Below, piece by piece: positions 53,517-61,177 of a stretch of DNA of 64,000 nt; positions within the stretch are counted from its first letter, which is position 1; each line of letters begins with the position of its first letter. Under the pieces are notes generated by a model. It did not search any database, was not told where the DNA came from, and saw nothing but the letters and a program-made list of their open reading frames with translations. The position numbers and the translations under genes are program-made. The DNA comes from Acidobacteriota bacterium (GTDB lineage: Bacteria > Acidobacteriota > Terriglobia > Bryobacterales > Bryobacteraceae): positions 1 through 64,000 of the forward strand of contig JANXSF010000063.1 in assembly GCA_025352795.1 (NCBI GenBank), given 5' to 3'.

Positions 53517-54296
53517 CTATCCGGCGGTGTACCCGCCATCAATGGAGAAGATTCCGCCGGTGCAGTACGACGAGTCCTCGCATGCCAGAAATAGGGCCAT
53601 GCGGGCCACTTCTTCGTTTGTTCCGTAACGCTTCAAGGGAATCTGCGCCTTAAGGCCTTCGGACACCAGGCCAGGGTCATCTGGCGACAATTGCGTTTCA
53701 ATGGATTGGACCATTCGATTGTCAATGGGTCCAGGTGCAATGGCATTGACTCGTATCCCTGACGGTGCCAATTCCAGTGCCGCCGACTTCACCATGCCGC
53801 AGACAGCGTGTTTGCTGGCGACGTATGGGGTGCAATTGGCGAAGCCACGTAATCCAGACATGGAGGCCATGGCGATCATGGAACCGCCGCCGCGCTGCTG
53901 CATGGGTTCCACGCAATATTTCATGGCCAGCCAAACGCCTGCAACATTGGTGCGCAGTACTTGTTCAAATTCGGCAAATGTTAGCGTATCCATCGGCTTG
54001 AACGTCCCTTCTGTACCGGCGTTAGCCAGCAGAATATCCAAGCCTCCAAAGGCTTTCACTGTGGCTGCTACCGCCGCAGCCGTCGCTTGTTCATCAGCGG
54101 CATCGGCTACAAAATGCGAGAGACGTTCTGCGCCCAGTTTTACAACCAGCCTGCTGCGTGTTTCGGCCAACTTTTCAGCGGAGCGACCAACCAACATGAC
54201 GCTGGCACCTTCCTGCAAAAAAAGCTTTGCGGTAGCTTCACCAATACCGCCTGTCGCTCCGGTGATGAGCGCTATCTTTCCGTGGAGTTTTGCCAT
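53517..54296 (-). CDS. Short-chain dehydrogenase/reductase
   Basis: 259 residues from ATG 54296 (MAKLHGK). TGATGGIGEATAKLF cofactor motif, LLANAGTEG, catalytic Ser in ASMSGLRG, YVASKHAV (Tyr/Lys), and ending GGIFSIDGGYTAG. Arg in LVGRSAEKL suggests NADP preference. Starts 41 nt before the methyltransferase gene. Confidence 0.88.
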   Translation of the reverse strand: MAKLHGKIALITGATGGIGEATAKLFLQEGASVMLVGRSAEKLAETRSRLVVKLGAERLSHFVADAADEQATAAAVAATVKAFGGLDILLANAGTEGTFKPMDTLTFAEFEQVLRTNVAGVWLAMKYCVEPMQQRGGGSMIAMASMSGLRGFANCTPYVASKHAVCGMVKSAALELAPSGIRVNAIAPGPIDNRMVQSIETQLSPDDPGLVSEGLKAQIPLKRYGTNEEVARMALFLACEDSSYCTGGIFSIDGGYTAG

Positions 54297-54442
54297 TTGG
54301 GTTAGTGTAGCAGGTGTAAAAAGGTTGCTTATATGTGGAGGGGTTTTCCGCAGGTTCACTCTAAGTGATGTAGTTTTTTGGGGATCGGAATGAAAACTTC
54401 GCTCGCAAAGATAGCTGGCAGTCGGAATCGCCCGAGGTCACT

Positions 54443-54626
54443 TAGTATGCCTGCAGCCCTGTAGAATCTCAAACGTCTTTGTTGGGATAATCTGTGGTTA
54501 AAAGACCGCTCCCTTGCGGTCACGGCTCGGTAACATGCTGATTCTACGGAGTCTTGACCGGGAGGGAGCGGTTTTTCAAAGGGCCTGATACGCTTCGCTC
54601 CAACACTTGAAGCTGTCCGATTGCGG
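54443..54626. repeat. Palindromic repeat element (copy 2)
   Basis: A second copy of the inner part of the element at 16956-17179. It shares CCTGTAGAATCT near the left end, the ACCGCTCCC...GGGAGCGGTTTTTC central palindrome (arms now mismatched), and a 43-bp right part, ending in GCTGTCCGATTGCGG, that differs at one position. The 14-bp terminal repeats of copy 1 are not present here. It sits between an SDR gene and a membrane protein gene (convergent/terminator position). Confidence 0.75.
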
Positions 54627-54679
54627 GAAAACTAAGTGGCATTGGGCGATTCCGCCTAGCAGACTTTTTTCATTCTGGA

Positions 54680-56194
54680 TTAGATTCCGCTTTTCAGCCC
54701 ATTTTCCAGACGGGTAAGCAGGACGCTGGTTTTGTCGCGATGCTGCACTGACCAGTGCCCTTCTCTTTCCAGTAACTCGATCAGCGGTGTTCCTGGAGGT
54801 ACCAGCACGATATCGACGGCGTAACGCGTCAAAGCTTCCTGCCAACCGGGCTTGCCTTCGGAGATGGTTAGATAATCGGCGCCTACTTTTTCCTGAAAGA
54901 AATCGCTGCGGCCATCCATAAAATTGCGCTGTTTGGGGTAGTTCACCCACAGCAGATAATCGCCCCACTGGTCTGTCGTAAAGACACGATTCGTGGCCAA
55001 TGAAACAGCGTATCGACGCACCACATCGCGGGGGAAATATTTGTCGGAAAGGTCTTTTGGCCAACGGTCGGCACTGGTGAACAACACCACGGCAGCCAAG
55101 CCAACGGCAGCCCACACGCTGATTGGTTGGAACTTCCCGGTAACCTTATCGGACATTTCCCGCAGCACTCCCAGCGTTACTTTGCGCGATTGCCCGCGGG
55201 TTAATTCTTCCCACAATTCTGTCAGTGCCACGCCGATCAAAGGCAACACTGTAATCAGAAATAGAGGGACGTGCCGCGCGGAAACCAGCGACCCCATTCC
55301 CAGGAATAAAATCCAGCCGCATTCCGTCCATTCCTTTTTGGCGAAGTGCTTGGCACACACCATCATGGCGACAAAGAGAATGGCCATATAGGAATACATT
55401 GCCTCAGACCGGAACACTGGCGATTGATATTCGTTGATGTTATCCATGGCCCACTTATTGTTCAGGAATTTGGAAATGTGCTGATACAGCGCAAAGCCGT
55501 TGGGATTTAACAATGTGGCCCCAGCCGATAGAACAACCAATGCACCGTAGCGTTTCACATTCGGCCAATCCTGATGCAGGAATGCTCCGCCAGCAAGAAT
55601 GCCGATCAAGGCGAGCATCACTGGAAATCCGCTGTGCAGATTCGCCCAAAGAGCCATCATCGGCAGCACCAACCACAGGTGCCAGGATTGAGCTTCGCGG
55701 TCACGGGCAATGAGATAGTTTCCGCACGCCAGAAATAGCAGAGTAAATAGATGAGGTCGAGCATGATAGTGAATTGCCGCAGCGTTGCAACCCAGCATTA
55801 CCAGTAGAATGGCGATCAAACCATTGGCCCCACGACGCACCATATCGCGAGCAACAATCACCTGATAGAGAGCGATGATTACACCGCATAGCAACACGAT
55901 TCCCTTTAATCCAACCCAACGATTGAGCAGGGCGAAAATCAACCCGGTACCCCATTGAAAGGCGAACCACCTTTCCCCAGGCAATGTGAATGAGAACGGA
56001 TCAATTTTCGGGACATGGCCGTTATCTAAAATGAAATCGCCAACGCGAGTGTGCAGCGCGGTATCCCCATCAAACAGCAAGCGTTCCCAACCAGAAGGGT
56101 CAGCCAGGAATAGCCAGAACAGCAGCGTGAGGAAGAAGAAATCAGTCAAGGATGGCTTCCAAAGACTGGAAAAGGTTCTGGATTGGGTTGTCAT
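54680..56194 (-). CDS. Multi-pass membrane protein, GT-C-like
   Basis: 504 residues, about eleven membrane helices (FFFLTLLFWLFLADPSGW; FPVMLALIGILAGGAF). The first loop holds FDGDTALHTRVGDFIL with DPFSFTLPG, which resembles the acidic first-loop motif of GT-C glycosyltransferases. The C-terminal domain (RVFTTDQWGDYLLWVNYP; KQRNFMDGRSDFF) is soluble and periplasmic. Stand-alone gene; substrate unknown. Confidence 0.7.
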   Translation of the reverse strand: MTTQSRTFSSLWKPSLTDFFFLTLLFWLFLADPSGWERLLFDGDTALHTRVGDFILDNGHVPKIDPFSFTLPGERWFAFQWGTGLIFALLNRWVGLKGIVLLCGVIIALYQVIVARDMVRRGANGLIAILLVMLGCNAAAIHYHARPHLFTLLFLACGNYLIARDREAQSWHLWLVLPMMALWANLHSGFPVMLALIGILAGGAFLHQDWPNVKRYGALVVLSAGATLLNPNGFALYQHISKFLNNKWAMDNINEYQSPVFRSEAMYSYMAILFVAMMVCAKHFAKKEWTECGWILFLGMGSLVSARHVPLFLITVLPLIGVALTELWEELTRGQSRKVTLGVLREMSDKVTGKFQPISVWAAVGLAAVVLFTSADRWPKDLSDKYFPRDVVRRYAVSLATNRVFTTDQWGDYLLWVNYPKQRNFMDGRSDFFQEKVGADYLTISEGKPGWQEALTRYAVDIVLVPPGTPLIELLEREGHWSVQHRDKTSVLLTRLENGLKSGI

Positions 56195-56253
56195 GGCGAT
56201 AAGCTGCTCGTCATGATGGCTATCGTCAGATTAAGGGAAAATCCTTAATTACA

Positions 56254-57375
56254 TCAATCCACATAAACCCGTTCGACTCTGGCACTGATTCCGCACAGAA
56301 GACTGTAGGAAATCTCTCCGGCCATCTTGGCCATCTGTTGTGCATCAATGGACGCGTCGCCTTCTTTACCTAAAAGAGTCACTACATCCCCGGCTTTGGC
56401 CTGCTCTACGTGAGTTATATCAATGGTGGTCAAATCCATGGAAACTGCGCCGATGACGTTGCAGAACTGGCCGTGCACAATCACCCTGCCTTTGTTGCCC
56501 ATGCCATGTGGCAACCCGTCGGCATAACCGGCGGCCAGCACGGCAATGCGCATTGGTTTGGGTGCGCGGAACATGCCGCCGTAGCCGATCTGCGCACCTT
56601 TTGGGACATCTTTGACGGCCAGGACTCGAGTCTTCCAACACAAAGCCGGGCTGACGTTCAGCAATCGTGGTGGCGATTCGCCGCGAGCTGGGGAAATATA
56701 ACCGTAAATTGCGTGACCGGGACGAACGAAGTTGCCCCAAGCCTCTTGCCGATTGTAGGCAATGGCAATGGTACTGGCCAAATGCAGATATCGCGGATGG
56801 ACGCCCATTCCATGGAGGGCCGTTGTAATGGAACGGAATTGTGCGATCTGCTCCTCAGTCTGCATGGAAATGTAATCCGCTGCCGAAGCGAAGTGTGTCA
56901 TGAGGCCTTCTAATTGGGCATGGACAGCGGAAGCTACGGCGGCGTGAATTTCAGTAGCGGCGGAACGTGTTCCCAGCCGACCCATGCCGCTATCAATCTT
57001 CAAATGATAGGGCGCAGTGACGGCACGTTCGCGGGCCATCTCCTCAAAACTGGCAATGTCTTCTAAAGAGTGCAGGGCAGGGGTCAGGCTGTATTCGAAC
57101 AAGGCTTCGCGTTCGCTGGGGAGGAAATCGGCCATCACCAGCAGACGTGCGGTAATGCCCGCTTCGCGCAGAAGAACTGCTTCGCCGACGCTGGAAACGC
57201 CCATCCATTTTGCGCCGCAATTGGCCAGTACAGCGGCCACTTCACGCGAGCCATGACGGTAGGCATCGGCCTTAACCACGGGCATCACTTCTACGTTGGA
57301 ACCCACAACGTCGCGTACTGCTTGAAAATTACGGGCGATCTGGCTAAGTGAAACTTCAACCCAACAGCGGTGCAT
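56254..57375 (-). CDS. alr: Alanine racemase
   Basis: 373 residues. PLP-lysine in VMPVVKADAYRHGSREV (Lys35), where the usual '.AYGHG' reads AYRHG; the catalytic Tyr in AQIGYGGMFRAP; the substrate-binding AAGYADGLPHGM; and VSMDLTTIDIT. Makes D-alanine for peptidoglycan. The distance to the divergent serine hydrolase start is 56 nt. Confidence 0.92.
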   Translation of the reverse strand: MHRCWVEVSLSQIARNFQAVRDVVGSNVEVMPVVKADAYRHGSREVAAVLANCGAKWMGVSSVGEAVLLREAGITARLLVMADFLPSEREALFEYSLTPALHSLEDIASFEEMARERAVTAPYHLKIDSGMGRLGTRSAATEIHAAVASAVHAQLEGLMTHFASAADYISMQTEEQIAQFRSITTALHGMGVHPRYLHLASTIAIAYNRQEAWGNFVRPGHAIYGYISPARGESPPRLLNVSPALCWKTRVLAVKDVPKGAQIGYGGMFRAPKPMRIAVLAAGYADGLPHGMGNKGRVIVHGQFCNVIGAVSMDLTTIDITHVEQAKAGDVVTLLGKEGDASIDAQQMAKMAGEISYSLLCGISARVERVYVD

Positions 57376-57431
57376 ACTTCATTTTGGCAAAATAACGGGG
57401 AACTTTGACATAAGGAACCCGTATTCAAAAC

Positions 57432-58631
57432 ATGAACAAATGTGGGTTAGCCACAGCAGTGTTGTTGACCTTGCCGTTTCTGAACGGTGAAACCCGCAGT
57501 ATCCGACGTTTAGACGGGACGTCAATTACTACGGAACGGGCGGCAGCTTTCGCCAAAAATACCTTGGAGGCGACGCATGTGACTGGAGCGCAGATCGTGG
57601 TGATGGAAGGTGGTCGCATGGTTTGGAGCTGGGCGTTTGGGCTTCGTCGCAAAGACCCAGATCTGACTATGGATCGACAAACTGCCCTGTGGGCAGCTTC
57701 CATTACTAAAGGAATATTTGCCACTTACGTGATGAAGTTAGTGGAACGTGGCGAGTTCCAGTTAGATTTACCAGTGGTCAAGCAATTGGCACTACCTCTG
57801 GATCAATATGACGCGTATCGCAAGATTGCATCCGCTGTGGTGAAGGATCCAGCTTGGGCCACAGTGACTCCGCGCATGTTGCTTGCGCACTCTTCAGGCC
57901 TTGCTAACTTTGCCTTCGTCGAGCCTGACAAATTAATGCACCTGCATTTCAAGCCTGGAACGCAATATAACTATTCGGGTGAGGGCCTGAACCTGTTGCA
58001 GTTTGTGATTGAAAATAGGAAAGGTCAACCGTTGGATCAGTTAATGCAGGAAGCACTGTTTCAACCTTTTGGAATGGAACAAACTGGCTTAATATACCGC
58101 CCGGAGTTCGCCTCCAATGTAGTGGATCGCTTCGGGAAAGACGGGCAGTTCCTGGCTAGAACCCAACGATTTCCTGCCCGAGCTGCTGGCTCCATGACGG
58201 CATCGGCGGAAGATTTGGGGCGTTTCACAGCGGCGCTCTTCGCTGGAAAAATTGTCAAGCGTAAAACGATGAAAGCCATGCTCGCTCCAGCAGTGGAAAT
58301 TCGTGCCATACATCAATTCGCACTGACATCCGACGAAGGCCTTGGGTTGGATGCGGCTAATGTCGGCTTGGCATATGGGATGGGTTGGGGGTTACTTACT
58401 AAGACTCTTTTCGGGCGGGCATTCTTCAAGGAAGGTCATGGTGATGGTGCGCAGAATTACATGATCTGCTTTGAGAAGCGGCAGGCTTGCATGATCCTAC
58501 TGACCAATAGCGACAATGGGGAACTGGCGTTCCGGCCTTTGCTCGAAACTATTTTTGGCGATACAGTGACACCTTGGGAGTGGGAAGGTTATACGCCCAC
58601 TTACATAAATCAGAGCCGCAAGAATCAGTAA
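57432..58631 (+). CDS. Class C beta-lactamase-like serine hydrolase (dispersed copy)
   Basis: 399 residues with signal peptide (CGLATAVLLTLPFLNGE). S-x-x-K in AASITKGIFATYVMKL, second motif YNYSGEGLNLLQ (Y-S-G), and EGHGDGAQNYMICF replacing the usual H-G-G as H-G-D. Distantly related to the tandem trio at 29.7-33.3 kb. Divergent from alr, which may hint at a cell-wall role. Confidence 0.85.
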   Translation: MNKCGLATAVLLTLPFLNGETRSIRRLDGTSITTERAAAFAKNTLEATHVTGAQIVVMEGGRMVWSWAFGLRRKDPDLTMDRQTALWAASITKGIFATYVMKLVERGEFQLDLPVVKQLALPLDQYDAYRKIASAVVKDPAWATVTPRMLLAHSSGLANFAFVEPDKLMHLHFKPGTQYNYSGEGLNLLQFVIENRKGQPLDQLMQEALFQPFGMEQTGLIYRPEFASNVVDRFGKDGQFLARTQRFPARAAGSMTASAEDLGRFTAALFAGKIVKRKTMKAMLAPAVEIRAIHQFALTSDEGLGLDAANVGLAYGMGWGLLTKTLFGRAFFKEGHGDGAQNYMICFEKRQACMILLTNSDNGELAFRPLLETIFGDTVTPWEWEGYTPTYINQSRKNQ

Positions 58632-58636
58632 GTCGA

Positions 58637-58682
58637 ACACAATGCCTGCCCCACTAAGAAAGTCGTGGGGCAGGCATTGTGT
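58637..58682. terminator. Long perfect hairpin between convergent genes
   Basis: Two 18-bp arms (58637-58654 and 58665-58682) are perfect inverted repeats around a 10-nt loop (TAAGAAAGTC). The stem core TGCCTGCCCCAC resembles the REP family. It lies 5 bp after the serine hydrolase stop and 20 bp before the DUF4331 stop and could end both transcripts, although no U-run follows. Confidence 0.65.
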
Positions 58683-58701
58683 CGTACAAAGTTACTTCAA
58701 T

Positions 58702-60267
58702 TTACGGCAGCGGAATATCAGGCACAGGAGGAGTGTTCACTCCGCCATGACCTTGCAACAGACCTTGATGAGCCGGTGCCAGGAATGGGAACCTGCTCAA
58801 AAAGTTCTTATCGTTGACTTCCGTTCCCTTGGCCAAACCGGCGTTGGGATTACCAGCCACAATCAAGCTGATCAAGACTGTGTTGACGTTCACTTGATGC
58901 CGATTCGGTGCGGTCCCGCCACCTAGCCGACGTCCATTGGGAAAGCTGGAATCAATGGATGCGTCAATGGTCAGTACGTCACCGGTGGAGCCATCTTCAA
59001 TCGGAATGGGCCGCCCCAGGTTGATGGCATTAATGATGTCTAAACGTGGCCCACGTAACGCAGCCACAGAGGCAGCGGGAACGCCTAGCGCTTTGTAAAT
59101 GCCCAGGGCATCGGCATCACGCACCAGCACTGGATACAGGATATCTGCACCAAAGTTGGTTACATCATTCATTGGACTGGAACGCAGGTAAACAATCTGC
59201 CGTTGGGTTCCAACCAGGCCTGCATCGAACAGAGGCAGGGCATTGCGACCGACTTGCGCAAAATCGCCAGAACCTTTCAGTCCGGTAATGATGTTGGTTA
59301 TATCCAGAGTTTGCGTTTGTTGACGGCTGATGCTGGACCAGACGCGGAGCAGGCTATCGGTGGAAGTGGCTTGCAGCACACCGTTGTGCGGAATGCCTGC
59401 CGGGAAGATGTCGGTCATCGGGATTTCCATGGCGATGGAAAAGATGTTGAAGCCGGTGAATATATCCTTTCCTGGAGGACGACGTGCGCCGGAAATTCCA
59501 CCCAGGTCGTCACGATTCAAGTTGACCAGATCGAAAATCCCTTTCTCATCCAACTGATATGGATCGTCGAATTGACCAGCAATAATGCGGCCTCCGTTGG
59601 ATAACGGTTGAATGAATCTATCGACAAAGGCCTGATCATAGAGGCCCACTTCGCGGCTTGTAGGATCGCCTGAATCGTAACCTTTGAAGGGTCCAAGTCC
59701 ATATACCAGCCGGTCCGTTTGAGGACCGTGATTGTTGGGGAGCACGTTCAGGTTATCAGCAAGCACGGTGACGTTACCGCCACGCGCGGCGCGATCACTG
59801 TTGTTATCGGCTGAACCCACAATGCGGGTTATTTTCATTTTCTCAGTGCCGCCAGTTAACTGCCAAAGTATCTCATTGCCACCTCCCAGTGCATCATTCG
59901 GGCCAGGGGCCTTTGCCGGATTAATGTTGTTGGTGAACTCAACGCGATACAGAACGCGATCCTTCAGGCTGGTGCCCATGCCAATGTGGAACTCATAACG
60001 ATAGCCGTTGCAAGCACGCAAGCCCTGATTGCCTTGGCCTGGTTCATGTAACGGGTTAAAGTTCATGATCAGATAAAGCTTGTCGTGCGCGCCAGGTGCA
60101 ACCCAGGCGTAAGTGTCGGTGTTATCGGCACAGGGCTCGTTTAGAATGGCCAGCGCCTCGCGATGGCTGGAACCATAGGTTGTTGTTACCGCAGCAGCGA
60201 ATAAAGCGGCTGATATTGCGACTTTAGAAAATCGTTTCCAAATGCTTGTTGTTGAATTTTGTAGCAT
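58702..60267 (-). CDS. DUF4331 family secreted protein
   Basis: 521 residues from ATG 60267, chosen for GGGAGAG just upstream and for the signal peptide it yields (ISAALFAAAVTTTYG). The mature N-terminus SSHREALAILNEPCADNTDT and AYVFVSP-like AYAWVAPGAHDK are diagnostic of DUF4331; more family text is LYLIMNFNPLHEPGQGNQG and TGFNIFSIAMEIP. Function unknown; exported. Confidence 0.9.
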   Translation of the reverse strand: MLQNSTTSIWKRFSKVAISAALFAAAVTTTYGSSHREALAILNEPCADNTDTYAWVAPGAHDKLYLIMNFNPLHEPGQGNQGLRACNGYRYEFHIGMGTSLKDRVLYRVEFTNNINPAKAPGPNDALGGGNEILWQLTGGTEKMKITRIVGSADNNSDRAARGGNVTVLADNLNVLPNNHGPQTDRLVYGLGPFKGYDSGDPTSREVGLYDQAFVDRFIQPLSNGGRIIAGQFDDPYQLDEKGIFDLVNLNRDDLGGISGARRPPGKDIFTGFNIFSIAMEIPMTDIFPAGIPHNGVLQATSTDSLLRVWSSISRQQTQTLDITNIITGLKGSGDFAQVGRNALPLFDAGLVGTQRQIVYLRSSPMNDVTNFGADILYPVLVRDADALGIYKALGVPAASVAALRGPRLDIINAINLGRPIPIEDGSTGDVLTIDASIDSSFPNGRRLGGGTAPNRHQVNVNTVLISLIVAGNPNAGLAKGTEVNDKNFLSRFPFLAPAHQGLLQGHGGVNTPPVPDIPLP

Positions 60268-60420
60268 TTCTCTCCCGAAGGAACCCAAGGCTCTGTTGAG
60301 CTGGTCCTAGGTGATATACGCTGAGTACTACGGTACCGGATTTACTGCCGGACACAATTTTTCTATTGCATCAGAACAAATCTTCATAACATTAGTTACA
60401 CACGGCTATGATGGTTCTGA

Positions 60421-60981
60421 ATGCCGATGAACCCGTTGCGAATTGCTGCTTTTGGTGCGTACCTTGGTTCGTGGCTGGTGTTGGCGTCGGCAGCGATTGT
60501 AAGTGCATTGCCCAGGCTTCGGCAGGTAAGTGGTGCGGTCAACATGGGTGTAAGTGCGCCAGTGTTGATGGGCACACTGATGCAAACTTCGGCGGCGGCC
60601 ATCATTACACTATCCATGAACTCGAGCCCACTGCATCCTGAGAGTTGGGAATTGGTGGCCGCGTTGCTACTGGCTCCGTTCGGCGCAGCATTGTTTGTGT
60701 GGGCCATTCGGTCGGCACCAAGTGATGCTGATGTACTAGTCACGGTGGGAGCATACCGATGTCTGCGGCATCCAATGTATCTATCGCTCTTCGCAATGCT
60801 ATTGGCAACTGGACTCCTAGCTTCAAGCGGCATGATATCGCTGGCGGCGGCTGCATGTTACTTAGTAGGGTCGAAACTAAGGATCGATTCGGAAGAGGCG
60901 GAGTTAGTACGCAAGTTTCCGATTGAATTTCCGCAGTACCGCCTGCGCACACCATGGCGCTGTTTGCCAGGTTTGTGGTGA
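60421..60981 (+). CDS. Isoprenylcysteine carboxyl methyltransferase-like membrane protein
   Basis: 186 residues and about five helices. The C-terminal half carries the methyltransferase signature VTVGAYRCLRHPMYLSLFAM (R-H-P-x-Y) and the acidic/aromatic EEAELVRKFPIEFPQYRLRT found in ICMT and phospholipid N-methyltransferase families, which bind SAM at the membrane face. Substrate unknown. Divergent from DUF4331 across a 153-bp gap. Confidence 0.8.
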   Translation: MPMNPLRIAAFGAYLGSWLVLASAAIVSALPRLRQVSGAVNMGVSAPVLMGTLMQTSAAAIITLSMNSSPLHPESWELVAALLLAPFGAALFVWAIRSAPSDADVLVTVGAYRCLRHPMYLSLFAMLLATGLLASSGMISLAAAACYLVGSKLRIDSEEAELVRKFPIEFPQYRLRTPWRCLPGLW

Positions 60982-61011
60982 TTTGTCAGCGGCACATCAC
61001 AGGCAAGACAT

Positions 61012-61096
61012 ATTATCCGCAGATGCCGCAGATAAAACCAAATCAGGATTTGTCTTGGTTCTCATCTGCGCCATCTGCGTCATCTGCGGATTAATC
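61012..61096. repeat. Inverted pair of 'ATCTGCGG' repeats
   Basis: Left arm (TTATCCGCAGATGCCGCAGA...) and right arm (...CATCTGCGTCATCTGCGGAT) are inverted around AAATCAGGATTTG and include several copies of CATCTGCG. One arm recurs at 24744-24778. It forms a long imperfect hairpin in the leader region of the Oar-like gene. Confidence 0.6.
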
Positions 61097-61177
61097 TTCC
61101 GCGCTTACCCCCTTGCTGAAATTTGTAATGTGTGATTAACTATCAGACCAATGACTTTTCAGTGCGAGGCCCCCCTC

